64,000 nt of DNA from an uncultured Treponema sp. (GCA_937902125.1 CALDIB010000087.1:56679-120678); one strand, 5' to 3'; positions 25,811-35,474 are shown, counted from the first letter of the stretch. Numbers and translations: made by a program. The notes: generated by a model from the letters alone, not told the origin.

Positions 25811-27085
25811 ATGGATTTAAAAGAAATATGCGCCGGCCTCAAAAAAGCCTCTGAAATTCTTGCCCTTCAAAACGCCGCGCAAAAAAACGCCGCGCTAAAA
25901 AGCGCTATCGATTCAATCAACAAAAACCGGGCGGCTATTTTGGCCGCCAATAAAATCGACGTTGAAAACGCCCGCAAAAAAGGAACAAGCGAGCCGCTCA
26001 TCGACCGACTAAGCCTAAACGACGCGCGGCTTGATTCCATTTGCCAAGGCGTTCAAATCGTAATCGACCACGAAGACCCGATCGGAAAAGTTGAAAGCGG
26101 CTGGGCCACGCCCCAAGGCCTTCAAATAAAGCGCGTCAGGGTTCCGCTTGGAGTGGTTTGCATAATCTACGAAAGCCGCCCCAACGTTACAGCCGACGCT
26201 TTTTGCTTGGCTTACAAAAGCGGAAACGCGATTTTGCTTCGCGGCTCGTCGGCGGCGCTGGAATCCAACAAGGCCATTTGCTCCGCCATAAAAGAAGGCC
26301 TTTCAAATTGCAAGGACGGAGTTCCAGAAGCGATTGAACTTTTGGAAAGCCAAGACCATTCCGACGTTGACAAAATATTGAACGCCCGGGGCTTGATAGA
26401 CGTTGTTCTTCCCAGAGGCGGAAAAAAACTTATCCAAAGCGTCGTGCAAAACGCTCGGGTTCCTGTAATAGAAACAGGAAGCGGAGTCTGCCACCTTTAT
26501 GTTGACGACCAAGGGGACTTGGACATGGCGCTGAACATTGCCGAGAACGCCAAGATTCAGCGGCCTGGAGTTTGCAACGCCATAGAAGGAATTTTGGTCA
26601 ACAAAAACATATTGAACAATTTTCTGCCTCGTTTGGAAGAACGCTTCAAAGGCCGCGTCGCATTCCACGCCGACAAAGACTGCCTTGCAGCCTTAAAGGA
26701 TTCCGCCCAAAAAAACGGGCGCCCAGGATGCGTCGTTCCCGCGACTGACGAAGATTACGGAAATGAATTTTTGGATTACGAATGCGTCGTTAAATGCGTC
26801 CAAGACCTTGACGACGCGATAGAATACATAAACGCCCACAACACAAAGCACAGCGAATGCATCGTGACAAACAACCGGGCCCGCGCCCGTTCCTTCCAAC
26901 AAAGAATCGACGCGGCCTGCGTTTATGTCAACGCTTCCACAAGATTCACCGACGGCGGAGAATTTGGCTTTGGCGCGGAGCTTGGAATCAGCACGCAAAA
27001 ACTTCACGCCCGAGGCCCGATGGGGCTTGAGGCGCTGACCACCACAAAATACTTGATTGACGGCGACGGACAAATCAGAGGCTGA
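25811..27085 (+). CDS. proA: Gamma-glutamyl phosphate reductase
   Basis: 424 residues, NADPH-dependent reduction of gamma-glutamyl phosphate to glutamate semialdehyde, step two of proline synthesis. Aldehyde dehydrogenase fold with VPLGVVCIIYESRPNVTADAFCL, AILLRGSSAALESNKAI, the catalytic Cys in ETGSGVCHLYVD, and the C-terminal FGFGAELGISTQKLHARGPM. Start ATG at 25811 has no SD; a TTG two codons upstream is possible. The partner kinase proB lies 2.5 kb downstream beyond argF rather than adjacent. Confidence 0.96.
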   Translation: MDLKEICAGLKKASEILALQNAAQKNAALKSAIDSINKNRAAILAANKIDVENARKKGTSEPLIDRLSLNDARLDSICQGVQIVIDHEDPIGKVESGWATPQGLQIKRVRVPLGVVCIIYESRPNVTADAFCLAYKSGNAILLRGSSAALESNKAICSAIKEGLSNCKDGVPEAIELLESQDHSDVDKILNARGLIDVVLPRGGKKLIQSVVQNARVPVIETGSGVCHLYVDDQGDLDMALNIAENAKIQRPGVCNAIEGILVNKNILNNFLPRLEERFKGRVAFHADKDCLAALKDSAQKNGRPGCVVPATDEDYGNEFLDYECVVKCVQDLDDAIEYINAHNTKHSECIVTNNRARARSFQQRIDAACVYVNASTRFTDGGEFGFGAELGISTQKLHARGPMGLEALTTTKYLIDGDGQIRG

Positions 27086-27182
27086 AGCGCGGTAAAAAAC
27101 ACAAAGCCCGCAAGCGAAGCGTTGTGGAAATCCGCTCGAACCCACAATTAAGATTTTTCATTCGTCAGCGCGAGCGGCCCTC

Positions 27183-28220
27183 TCATTCAACAGCGTCAAC
27201 AACTTGGCCAATCCAGCGCCAGTAAGTCGCGTTCTTGCGGTTGTCCGGCTCGCGGCTGGAAAAAGTCACGACAAGATTTTTTGAAGGAAGGACGGCGATG
27301 ACTTGCTCGCCCCAACCGTGCGCGAAAAATCCCCGCGCTTCCGCCTTTCCAAACCAGCGGACCCACCACTGAAATCCGTAGCGCGCTTGCTTGGGAACTT
27401 GAATCTTTGTAGATTCTGCCACCCATTCCGCGGGAACGATTCGCTTTCCCTGCCAAACGCCGCCTTGCAAGTACAAAAGGCCAAAGCGAGCCATGTCGCG
27501 CGCGGTCATGTGAAAACCGTTCCCGCCGTCGCCAACGCCTTCCGGCCCCGCGTCAAAACGCGCGCTTTCCATTCCCAGCGGCTGGAACAAAACTTGGCGG
27601 CCGTATTGGTCCAAGGATTTTTTTGTGGTCCGCTGAACGATTGCCGCCAATAAGTGGGTGTTTCCAGTTGAATATTCAAAAACCTTTCCCGGCTCGTGTT
27701 GCATTGGCCGGTCGAACAAAAATTTTATCCAATCGCCGCTGGCCCTCCAAGCGCCCCAAATGGCGCTGTCGGTGGAAACAAGGCCGCTTGTGTTTGTAAG
27801 CAAGTGACGAATAGTGATTTTTTCAAAAAGCGCCTTTGACTCGCCTTGGCAAACGGTCAAGTTTTTTGCCTCCGGAAAAAACCGCGAAATTGTGTCGTCC
27901 AATTTAAAGTAGCCTTGTTCTATCGCGATTCCAACAATGGCGCTTGTGACGCTTTTGGAAACGGACTGCATGCTAAAAACGCTGTCCTGCCCGTAGCCGT
28001 CTTTGTAGTATTCGCTTGCGATTGTTCCATCCTTTACGATGACGCAGCTGGTCACCAAGGTTGACGGAAGCTCCGCCAAAAAAGCCTGGATTTTTTTCTC
28101 GTCCAGCCCAAGTTTTTTTGGAGACGCGGACTTCCATTCAAAATTTTCCGCTGCGAAAATCGCGGAAGAAAAAATCGCCGCCGTAAAAATGGCGGTTAAT
28201 GTTTTGCAAAAATATTTCAT
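27183..28220 (-). CDS. Exported serine hydrolase (beta-lactamase/PBP4* family)
   Basis: 345 residues with signal peptide (MKYFCKTLTAIFTAAIFSSA). Class C-like active site: SVSK in SMQSVSKSVTSAIVGIAI (nucleophile Ser and Lys), YSTGN (Y-x-N motif) and HGWGEQV in the place of the KTG box. Family members include D-aminopeptidases, esterases and peptidoglycan-acting enzymes; true beta-lactamase activity is not implied. A TAATCT preceded by GCGC ends 6 bases before the ATG, so the message is probably leaderless. Confidence 0.88.
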   Translation of the reverse strand: MKYFCKTLTAIFTAAIFSSAIFAAENFEWKSASPKKLGLDEKKIQAFLAELPSTLVTSCVIVKDGTIASEYYKDGYGQDSVFSMQSVSKSVTSAIVGIAIEQGYFKLDDTISRFFPEAKNLTVCQGESKALFEKITIRHLLTNTSGLVSTDSAIWGAWRASGDWIKFLFDRPMQHEPGKVFEYSTGNTHLLAAIVQRTTKKSLDQYGRQVLFQPLGMESARFDAGPEGVGDGGNGFHMTARDMARFGLLYLQGGVWQGKRIVPAEWVAESTKIQVPKQARYGFQWWVRWFGKAEARGFFAHGWGEQVIAVLPSKNLVVTFSSREPDNRKNATYWRWIGQVVDAVE

Positions 28221-28226
28221 GGATAA

Positions 28227-28236
28227 AGATTAGCGC
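28227..28236 (-). promoter_or_regulatory. -10 element (GCGC-TAATCT) of leaderless serine hydrolase gene
   Basis: Minus strand GCGC directly abuts TAATCT, with 6 bases to the ATG. No good -35 is seen. Confidence 0.4.
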
Positions 28237-28329
28237 TTTTTTTGCGGGGATTCTAGGGGCCGAACAAAAAGCCGCGCGTCGCATCACGCCCGCAAACAAA
28301 AATCATTCGCAAACCTAGGAAGCGCCGCC

Positions 28330-28487
28330 CACTAGCAAAAACGCGCAAAAAGCGCTATTGCCAGTCGCGCTCGCGAGAGCGCAGTAAAATGCTACCTCTA
28401 GCAAAACCAAACGAAGTTTGGTATTGCCAGTCGCGCTCGCGAGAGCGCGGAAAATGCTGCCACTAGCAAAAACGCGCAAAAAGCGCT
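28330..28487. repeat. Tandem ~66-base hairpin repeats upstream of argF
   Basis: Units begin CACTAGCAAAA or CTCTAGCAAAA at 28330, 28396 and 28461 (third partial). Each holds a variable hairpin after that start (ACGCGCAAAAAGCGCT in units 1 and 3, ACCAAACGAAGTTTGGT in unit 2) and an invariant GCGCTCGCGAGAGCGC palindrome. The different hairpins at the same place both keep pairing. CACTAGCAAAA also occurs at 5823-5835. The third unit ends at a GCGC-TAGTAT that may be the argF -10. This accounts for the 309-base gap 28221-28529. Confidence 0.75.
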
Positions 28488-28529
28488 AGTATTATGTTTT
28501 CTTTTTACTATTAAACAAGGAAGGAATAT

Positions 28530-29516
28530 ATGGCTTTGAATTTGCGCGGAAGAGATTTTTTGACGCTTAGGGATTTTACGCCGGAAGAAATTGTCGGCCT
28601 CTTGGACTTGGCGGCGGACTACAAAAAAAAGAAGAAGCGCGGAAAGCGCGTGGACGCTTTTAAGGGAAAGAACATCGCGCTGATTTTTGAAAAAACTTCC
28701 ACCCGCACCCGATGCTCCTTTGAAGTGGCGGCGCACGACTTGGGAATCGGAACCACATATTTGGCGGAAGGCTCTCAAATCGGAAAAAAAGAAAGCATAG
28801 CCGACACAGCCCGCGTTCTTAGCAGAATGTTCGACGGAATCGAATACCGCGGCTTTGAGCAGTCAATCGTGGAAACGCTCGCCAAGCGCGCCGACGTTCC
28901 CGTGTGGAACGGCTTGACCAACGAATACCACCCCACGCAAATGCTGGCCGACATGCTGACAATCCGCGAGCGTTTTGGAAAGCTAAAGGGCCTAAAGCTG
29001 GTTTACTTTGGCGACGCGCGCTACAACATCGGAAACTCCCTTTGCGTCGTGTGCTCAAAGTTGGGCCTGAACCTTACCCTTTGCGCGCCCAAAAAATATT
29101 TTCCCTCCGAGCAGCTTGTCCAGGACTGCGAGCCGTGGGCAAAAGAAAGCGGCGGCTCCATCACTCTCGAAGAAGACATCGACAAGGCGGCAAAGGACGC
29201 GGACATAATTTATACAGATGTTTGGGTCAGCATGGGCGAGCCTGACGAAGTTTGGGCCCAGCGAATCGCCGACCTCAAGGCCTACCAAGTCACAAAGGAC
29301 GTAATGGCAAAGGCAAAGCCCACGGCGATTTTCATGCACGACCTTCCGTCCTTCCACGACCTTAACACTACGATTGGAAAAGAAATCAGCCAAAAATTTG
29401 GCGTCAACGAAATGGAAGTGACCGACGAAGTTTTTGAAAGCGCGCAGTCCGTTGTCTTTGACGAGGCGGAAAACAGAATGCACACAATCAAGGCCGTCAT
29501 CGCCGCCACGATTTAA
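28530..29516 (+). CDS. argF: Ornithine carbamoyltransferase
   Basis: 328 residues; makes citrulline from ornithine and carbamoyl phosphate. Carbamoyl-phosphate loop [31 protein letters not shown], and [11 protein letters not shown] all fit the OTC family, with start [17 protein letters not shown]. Odd point: the usual HCLPA motif with the catalytic-site Cys reads HDLPSFHD here (codon GAC), while the rest of the site is intact. A strong SD (AAGGAAGG) precedes it. proB follows 24 bases after the stop. Confidence 0.93.
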   Translation: MALNLRGRDFLTLRDFTPEEIVGLLDLAADYKKKKKRGKRVDAFKGKNIALIFEKTSTRTRCSFEVAAHDLGIGTTYLAEGSQIGKKESIADTARVLSRMFDGIEYRGFEQSIVETLAKRADVPVWNGLTNEYHPTQMLADMLTIRERFGKLKGLKLVYFGDARYNIGNSLCVVCSKLGLNLTLCAPKKYFPSEQLVQDCEPWAKESGGSITLEEDIDKAAKDADIIYTDVWVSMGEPDEVWAQRIADLKAYQVTKDVMAKAKPTAIFMHDLPSFHDLNTTIGKEISQKFGVNEMEVTDEVFESAQSVVFDEAENRMHTIKAVIAATI

Positions 29517-29540
29517 AGCTTCTTAAATCAAGGAACAAAC

Positions 29541-30344
29541 ATGAGCGAACAAATAAAGGACGCGATAAAAAAAGCGCGAAAGATAGTCATAAAAATCGGA
29601 AGCAACACGCTGGCCAAAAGCGACGGCACGCAAAACACAGACTTTATGGCTTCTTTCGCGAGCCAAGTAAAAAATTTGATTGACGCAGGAAAACAAGTGG
29701 CCGTCGTTTCTTCGGGAGCGCAGGTAAGCGGAGTGAGCGCCTTAAAGGAATGGGCGCGCAAAAAGGACGTCCACTACAGGCAGGCCTTGTGCGCCATTGG
29801 CCAAGTTGAGCTTATGAGCCAGTGGCGAAAAGCTTTTGCCGAATGCGGAATCCACATCGGCCAGCTTTTGTTCGTAAAAGAAAATTTTGAAAACAAGCTT
29901 CAAACGCTGAACATTCGCAACACCCTCTTCACTTTGGTTGACGAAGGAGTTGTTCCAATCATAAACGAAAACGACAGCGTTTCCTTTGAAGAAGATTCCA
30001 TCGGCGACAACGACAACCTTAGCGCCCTCACTTCAATTTTATGGGGAGCGGACTTGCTAGTTTTGTTCAGCGACATCGACGGAGTTTATTCCGACAACCC
30101 CAAGACAAATCCCGACGCAAAGCTTGTCCAAACCGTGGCCAACATCGACGAGCTTAGAAAGCAAATCACAATCGGCGAAACCAACTCTTTTGGAACGGGC
30201 GGAATCGAAACAAAATTGCAGGCCGCAAAAAAATGCCAAGCCTACAACATTCCTGTAATCCTTGCAAACGGCGGCCGCGAAAAAATCTTGGACAAGCTTT
30301 CCGACGGTTCTGGCGACGGAACGCTCTTTTTGCCGGAGGAATGA
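29541..30344 (+). CDS. proB: Glutamate 5-kinase (short form, no PUA domain)
   Basis: 267 residues; phosphorylates glutamate, first step of proline synthesis. Amino-acid kinase fold with KIVIKIGSNTLAKSDG, AVVSSGAQVSGVSAL, VPIINENDSVSFEEDSIGDNDNLSA and TNSFGTGGIETKLQAAK. It ends after the kinase domain, so it lacks the PUA domain of the E. coli enzyme; several bacteria have this short form. SD AAGGA. The next gene starts 5 bases after its stop. Confidence 0.95.
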   Translation: MSEQIKDAIKKARKIVIKIGSNTLAKSDGTQNTDFMASFASQVKNLIDAGKQVAVVSSGAQVSGVSALKEWARKKDVHYRQALCAIGQVELMSQWRKAFAECGIHIGQLLFVKENFENKLQTLNIRNTLFTLVDEGVVPIINENDSVSFEEDSIGDNDNLSALTSILWGADLLVLFSDIDGVYSDNPKTNPDAKLVQTVANIDELRKQITIGETNSFGTGGIETKLQAAKKCQAYNIPVILANGGREKILDKLSDGSGDGTLFLPEE

Positions 30345-30348
30345 TTTT

Positions 30349-31317
30349 ATGAAATTGGTGATTCTTGACGGCCGCGCGCTGAATCCCGGCGACCTTAGCT
30401 ACGACGCGTTCAAAGAATTTGGAACGCTGGAATACTACGAGCGCACTCCGGAAAATCTTACGGCGGAACGCATGCGCGACGCGGACATTGTTTTTTTGAA
30501 CAAAGTCCAAATCACAAAAGAAATTCTTTTGCAATGCCCAAAGCTAAAATACATCGGCGTATTCGCCACTGGCTACAACGTGATTGACACGGCCGCCGCG
30601 CGCGAACGCGGAATCACCGTAACAAACATTCCGTCCTACAGCACGATGGCCGTGGCGCAAGCGACATTCGCGCTCTTGCTTGAATTGACAAACGGCGTCC
30701 ACGCGCACAACGATTCCGTCCAAAATGGCGGCTGGATAAAAAGCCCCGACTTTTGCTATTGGACGCATCCGCTTACGGAACTGCTGGGAAAAACTTTTGG
30801 CGTCGTGGGCTTTGGAAGCATTGGCCAAGCCGTCGCCAAAATCGCCTTTGCGCTTGGAATGAGAGTCATCGCCCATTCAAGAACGGCAAAAAAAATCGAA
30901 GACTTTAGCAAAGAAAATTTTTTGGTGGAATCCGTCAGCCTTGACGAATTGCTGCAAAAAAGCGACATCGTATCCCTGCACTGCCCTCTTACCGCCGACA
31001 ACAAGGGAATGATAAACCAAGCGGCGCTCGCAAAAATGAAAGACGGCGCCATCTTGCTAAACACCGCCCGCGGCCCCTTGGTTGACGAGGCGGCAGTCCG
31101 CGCGGCGCTGGAAAGCAAAAAGCTTTTTGGTTTTGCCGCCGATGTTCTTTGCCAAGAGCCCATGTCCGCCGCCTGCCCGCTTTTGGGAGCGCCCAACTGC
31201 GTCATCACTCCGCATGTAGCCTGGGCCGCAAAGGAAACCCGCGAGCGCTTGTTGGGAATCGCCGTGGACAACCTGCGAAAGTTTTTGGCGGGAACGCCGG
31301 TTAATGTGGTGAATTAA
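30349..31317 (+). CDS. D-2-hydroxyacid dehydrogenase (glycerate dehydrogenase-like)
   Basis: 322 residues. The NAD-binding motif is FGVVGFGSIGQAVA; the catalytic Arg/Glu/His region is seen in LLNTARGPLVDEAAV and TPHVAWAAKETRERL; the family motif HCPLTADNKGMIN is present. Closest in type to hydroxypyruvate/glycerate dehydrogenases. Start 30349 has GGAGG overlapping the end of proB; an upstream ATG at 30262 lies within proB. It is the last gene of the argF-proB operon and ends facing the MATE gene. Confidence 0.9.
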   Translation: MKLVILDGRALNPGDLSYDAFKEFGTLEYYERTPENLTAERMRDADIVFLNKVQITKEILLQCPKLKYIGVFATGYNVIDTAAARERGITVTNIPSYSTMAVAQATFALLLELTNGVHAHNDSVQNGGWIKSPDFCYWTHPLTELLGKTFGVVGFGSIGQAVAKIAFALGMRVIAHSRTAKKIEDFSKENFLVESVSLDELLQKSDIVSLHCPLTADNKGMINQAALAKMKDGAILLNTARGPLVDEAAVRAALESKKLFGFAADVLCQEPMSAACPLLGAPNCVITPHVAWAAKETRERLLGIAVDNLRKFLAGTPVNVVN

Positions 31318-31349
31318 AGCGCCGCTTTTTCCGCCGCAACCCGCAATTT

Positions 31350-32708
31350 TTATAAGGCGGAATCTTCTTTTTTTAGTTCCCTAAAAAACAGCAGCAAATA
31401 GGGAATCGCGGTGAGGGCGCTTAAAATGTCGGCGCAGGCTTGGGAAATTTCAACGCCGGTCAAGCCCATAATTTTTGGAAGAAGAATCACAAGGGGAATA
31501 AAGTAAATTCCCTGTCTGTTCAATGACAAGAAAGTGGCCTGCAATTTTTTTCCGCACGCCTGCATAAGCATATTGATGGAAATAATCAAGGCGTGCAAGG
31601 GAAATGAAAGGGCCTGCGCGCGCAAGGCAAAAACGCCAACGCTCACAACCTGATCGTCGTTTCTGAACCAACGGACAATTTGAGGCGCAAAGGCAAAAAT
31701 CATGCCGCCAAGAAAAAGCAGAAGGCAAGTTGAAACAAGCGCGGTCCACTTCCAGGCTGCCTTGACCCGCTTGTAAAGGCCAGCTCCGTAATTGTAGCCG
31801 GCCACCGGCGAAAAGCCTTGGCCAATTCCAATCATCAAGCTTCCGCAAAGCATCACTACTTTTGTGGCGATTGTCATGGCGCTTATGGCCGCGTCTCCGT
31901 AAAGGCCCGCGCTTGTGTTCAAGAAAATTGTGGCGACGCTGGCCAAGCCTTGCCTAAAGAGCGAAGGAATTCCCGTTGTCATTATGTCGGCGTATGTTTT
32001 TAGTTTTAACGAAACATATTTCACGCCAAGCGACACTGTTCCCTTTTTGCGGATAAAAAACTGCAAGAAAATCAAAAAGCTTGCGCTTTGGCTTGTCACT
32101 GTGGCGATGGCCGCTCCGCTTGTTCCCAAGTTGAACTTGTAAATAAAAAGCGGGTCCAAAAGCATGTTCAATATTCCGCCGCTTGTCAAAGCCACCGCGC
32201 TGAATTTGGCGTGGCCTTCCGAGCGCAAGACATTGTTCATCACAAAGCATGAGCAAATTACAGGCGAGCCAAGCAAAATCCATTTGGCGTAATCTTCCGC
32301 GTAAGGCGTGATTGATGGCGTGGCTCCCAAAAGCTGAACCAAGCCTTTTAAATGCGACAGCGAAAACGCCGAAAGCAAAAGTCCGAACAATATGGCCGCG
32401 GCAAAAGCGCTGGAACCGTAAACGCTGGCCGCTTCCTGATTTTTTTCTCCAAGACGGCGGGAAATCAAAGAGCCGCATCCCATTCCCAAAGTAAAGCCGA
32501 CCGCCTGAATTATAGCCATCAACGAAAAGACTATTCCAACCGCGGCGCTGGCGCTTGTTCCCAACTGGGAAACAAAGTAAGTGTCCGCGGTGTTGTAAAC
32601 GCCGGTTATCATCATGCTCAGCACAGTGGGAACAGCCAAGCGGGGAATCAAGCGGGAAACAGGTTCCGTTGTCATCAACTTAAATTGAGGGTCTTCTTTT
32701 TGTTTCAT
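31350..32708 (-). CDS. MATE family efflux transporter
   Basis: 452 residues with twelve hydrophobic segments in two similar halves. N-terminal half: LAVPTVLSMMITGVYNTADTYFVSQLG; the second half has a matching GIPSLFRQGLASVATIFLNTSAG. These are hallmark MATE (MatE) patterns for Na+ or H+ coupled export. Start 32708 lies 4 bases after the DUF362 stop, with no SD, so it is probably translated by coupling. Cargo unknown. Confidence 0.93.
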   Translation of the reverse strand: MKQKEDPQFKLMTTEPVSRLIPRLAVPTVLSMMITGVYNTADTYFVSQLGTSASAAVGIVFSLMAIIQAVGFTLGMGCGSLISRRLGEKNQEAASVYGSSAFAAAILFGLLLSAFSLSHLKGLVQLLGATPSITPYAEDYAKWILLGSPVICSCFVMNNVLRSEGHAKFSAVALTSGGILNMLLDPLFIYKFNLGTSGAAIATVTSQSASFLIFLQFFIRKKGTVSLGVKYVSLKLKTYADIMTTGIPSLFRQGLASVATIFLNTSAGLYGDAAISAMTIATKVVMLCGSLMIGIGQGFSPVAGYNYGAGLYKRVKAAWKWTALVSTCLLLFLGGMIFAFAPQIVRWFRNDDQVVSVGVFALRAQALSFPLHALIISINMLMQACGKKLQATFLSLNRQGIYFIPLVILLPKIMGLTGVEISQACADILSALTAIPYLLLFFRELKKEDSAL

Positions 32709-32711
32709 TTT

Positions 32712-33833
32712 TTAATGAACGAACCTTCTTAAACTAATCGCCTTTTGCGGGCAAATCTCGTGGCAGCAAAAACAATGAAGGCATTTTTTCCAGTCGGTCA
32801 AAACGGCCTCTCCGTTTTTTCCGGACATCTCAACAATACGCGCGGGGCAAATTTGCGCGCAGCGGCCGCACTTGACGCATTTTTTTTGATGAAAGTGGGG
32901 AGTTCTTGTAAAGACAAATTTTGCTAGAGCGTTCAGCCAAGACGGAAGCATTGCGGCAAAAGTTTCGCTTCCATCTTTGACAATGCGGAATTTTTTGTTG
33001 CGGCATTCGTCAAAAGCGGCGCCCAAAATTTTTATTTGCTCAGGCGAATCAAGCCAAACTTTTCTTTCCAAAGCGTCGCGAAGATTTTCCACAGTATTTG
33101 GATTGTAACCCACAAGGCTTGAACAAATCCAATCCAACGCCAAGATGTTGTCGCTTGCCGCCATAAAGCCAAGCTCTATCGGGTCGCCGCTTCCAGGACC
33201 GCCGGGCCCGTCCATTCCAACTATCGCGTCCATCACGGCATACTGCGCTTTTGCCGCAAGATTAAGGTCTGTCAAAAATTCGCCAAACTCTCTTTGGGTT
33301 GAAAACCGGTAGTGGCACTGCGCCTTTTCCAAGCCAATCATAAGGCCAAAAAGGTTTTTCATCGCGCCGGTGTATTTCATAAGCTGGTGGCTTTTTAACT
33401 TGGCGGCGCTTACAAGAATGTCGGCCTGGCTAAAGGCGGCGGCAAACTCAAAGCTGCGGGCGCGCTTTGCGCCCGGGCATTCAACTTGAACCTTGTCGTG
33501 AAAGTCAATCCACTCGCCGCCGTTTTTTTGAACCTGCTCCAAAACGCCTGACGCGCGCGCGGCGGAAGTCGAATTGGCGACGGCTGGAGACTCGCCGGCC
33601 AAAACTTTTTTTGCTCCCAACTCAACAAAAATTTTCACCAAGGCTCCGACGACGACTGGATTTGTGCAAACGCAGTCCTCGGGCTTTCGCGGATACAAAA
33701 TGTTGGGCTTAATCAAAATGGTCTTTCCCCGGGGATCCGGCGGCGGCGCAAGGCGAGTCAATTCCTTTAGAGCGGCGTAAACTTTTTCAAAGTCGTATTC
33801 GCCGCATTTTGCGAGCGCTACATTTGTGGTCAT
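32712..33833 (-). CDS. DUF362 protein with C-terminal 2[4Fe-4S] ferredoxin domain
   Basis: 373 residues. DUF362 core: ILIKPNILYPRKPEDCVCTNP, VLAGESPAV, ILVSAAKLKSHQLMKYTGAMKNLFGL, MDAIVGMDGPGGPGSGDP. The C-terminus has two cluster motifs, CVKCGRCAQICP and CLHCFCCHEICP, for two 4Fe-4S clusters. The function of the family is unproven; an iron-sulphur or oxidoreductase role is inferred. The start at 33833 is chosen because TATTCT with TTGACC sits 6 bases upstream and the longer frame reads through that promoter. Confidence 0.9.
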   Translation of the reverse strand: MTTNVALAKCGEYDFEKVYAALKELTRLAPPPDPRGKTILIKPNILYPRKPEDCVCTNPVVVGALVKIFVELGAKKVLAGESPAVANSTSAARASGVLEQVQKNGGEWIDFHDKVQVECPGAKRARSFEFAAAFSQADILVSAAKLKSHQLMKYTGAMKNLFGLMIGLEKAQCHYRFSTQREFGEFLTDLNLAAKAQYAVMDAIVGMDGPGGPGSGDPIELGFMAASDNILALDWICSSLVGYNPNTVENLRDALERKVWLDSPEQIKILGAAFDECRNKKFRIVKDGSETFAAMLPSWLNALAKFVFTRTPHFHQKKCVKCGRCAQICPARIVEMSGKNGEAVLTDWKKCLHCFCCHEICPQKAISLRRFVH

Positions 33834-33839
33834 GGGAAT

Positions 33840-33869
33840 AGAATACACCTTGGAAGATGTTCGGGTCAA
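33840..33869 (-). promoter_or_regulatory. Promoter of leaderless DUF362 gene
   Basis: Minus strand TTGACC (33864-33869), 18-base spacer, TATTCT (33840-33845), 6 bases to the ATG at 33833. Confidence 0.6.
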
Positions 33870-33929
33870 GTCTATCAACAAGAGGTTTTTAAATGGCAAA
33901 AGCCGCCGCCATTGGACAAACCCCGCGCT

Positions 33930-35474
33930 TTACGAGCACGCCTTGTTCAAAATCGCAAGCAGCTCCTCGTACTTCTTTTTTAGCCGCTCGGAATTTTGTC
34001 CAAGCATGAATTCAATTTCAGAATGAAAGATTCTGTCCTTTGAAGAAACAGGCATGTATTCAACTTTTGTCTGAGTGTAGTAATGCTCGATGCAGCCGCG
34101 GCGCAAAATGTAAACCCGGCTCCGCTCGATGGCGGCAAAAATAAAGTTGGCCAAATTTATTATTTGTCCAAGGGAAGCAGCCAAAGGAAGTGGCAAAAAA
34201 TCCAAAAGCTCGTCCCTAAGCAAAGTCACGCCCATCAAAACCACAGTCTTAAAGGTGTCCATATTTTCAGGGCTTTCGTGCTTGGCGTAAAGCGCCTGAA
34301 CCTTTTCAACAAGGATTCCGATTTTTTTGTCGTCGGCAATTTCAGCCCGGCCCAAAAATTCTCCAAGAACGCCCAAGTAGCGCTCCAAGCGAATTATCAA
34401 TTTTTCAAGGGTGATTTTTTTTGACAATTCTTTTTTGCTGAATATCGAAGCGTAAAAGCCGTCTTGCTTTTCCCGCTGCGCGTCCAAAAACGCCTGTGTT
34501 CTTTCGTCGTCGCAAACTTCCTCGCGAAGCTTTCCGCAAAAAAGAGAGTCCAAGTCCGTGATGATTCTTCCGTCGGTTCCCAAAAGGGAGCACACTTTAA
34601 AGAAAACGCCCAACTCGTCTTTTCCGCCAACGTCAATCACGCCGGTTCCGGCAATTCCAACCTTATTTTCCACGCAAGGCAAAAGGCGGGTAAAAAGCTG
34701 CTGGTCGGTGTAGCCTTCCACAAAAATTTGCTTGTCCGAAAAAAAGAACTGCTTGTGGTATGTGTTGAATCTGGGCAAAAAACGGCGGAACATTTGCTCG
34801 TCATAATCGCTCAAAGAGTCCACGCTGGTGGGCGGCCGGTTCACATGGCAGACCACAACTCCCATAAGGTCTTCCGGATAATTCAAGTCGATGAAATAAG
34901 GCGAATGGGTAATCAAAAAGAAAATTCTGTTCGGCTCTTCGGCGCTGGCCCGCCTAATTTCGTTCATAAAAAATTGCTGGAACTGGGGGTGCAAGTGCAA
35001 TTCAGGCTCGTCCAAAATCAAGCAATTTTTTTTGCCGCCGCGATTTCCGTAAAGCGCCACCAAGAGGGTCAGAATTTCTTTTAGGCCGTGGCACTCCCCT
35101 TGCCTTAAATTGTATTCGACGCCCCGCGCCTTGTTCACCACAATCGCCACAAGGCGGCCGCCCGGCGCTTCCTCAAAGCGAATGGATTTTGAAAACATAT
35201 TTGAAAGAACGTCTTCGATTTTTTGGCGGACGTTTGAATTTTCGCGAATTGTTTTCATCGCGTCAACATCGTCTTGGGAGTATCTTTCGGCGCGCAAAAA
35301 ATTTATGTCGTAGCCGGCCGCGTTGAACTGCTCGGCGATTTGTTCGGCAAGCAAAGTCTTTCCGCTTCCGTTTGGGCCTACGATTAAATTTACCCTTGCC
35401 CACGAGCGCTTTTCAAAAGCTGTCTTTCCCCACAAAAAAGGAATTTTTGCCCGGACGCTCAAGTTCAACATCAT
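33930..35474 (-). CDS. OLD-like ATPase-TOPRIM protein (putative defence nuclease)
   Basis: 514 residues. SMC/ABC-type ATPase: Walker A GPNGSGKT (residues 33-40), signature-like YNLRQGECHGLKEIL (about 121-135), Walker B CLILDEPELHLHPQF (151-165) and switch His189 in THSPYF. A TOPRIM-like domain follows: FVEGYTD with Glu252, then VIDVGGKDE and ITDLDS with D306-x-D308. This order is that of OLD-family nucleases, including Gabija GajA. The last ~200 residues are helical and unrecognised. The start at 35474 (GGAG SD) overlaps the ATP-grasp stop as ATGA. Confidence 0.82.
   Translation of the reverse strand: MMLNLSVRAKIPFLWGKTAFEKRSWARVNLIVGPNGSGKTLLAEQIAEQFNAAGYDINFLRAERYSQDDVDAMKTIRENSNVRQKIEDVLSNMFSKSIRFEEAPGGRLVAIVVNKARGVEYNLRQGECHGLKEILTLLVALYGNRGGKKNCLILDEPELHLHPQFQQFFMNEIRRASAEEPNRIFFLITHSPYFIDLNYPEDLMGVVVCHVNRPPTSVDSLSDYDEQMFRRFLPRFNTYHKQFFFSDKQIFVEGYTDQQLFTRLLPCVENKVGIAGTGVIDVGGKDELGVFFKVCSLLGTDGRIITDLDSLFCGKLREEVCDDERTQAFLDAQREKQDGFYASIFSKKELSKKITLEKLIIRLERYLGVLGEFLGRAEIADDKKIGILVEKVQALYAKHESPENMDTFKTVVLMGVTLLRDELLDFLPLPLAASLGQIINLANFIFAAIERSRVYILRRGCIEHYYTQTKVEYMPVSSKDRIFHSEIEFMLGQNSERLKKKYEELLAILNKACS

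Noticed and set aside
27183..28220. True class C beta-lactamase (antibiotic resistance)
   Set aside because: The KTG box is replaced by HGWG as in esterase/peptidase members, so resistance should not be inferred.
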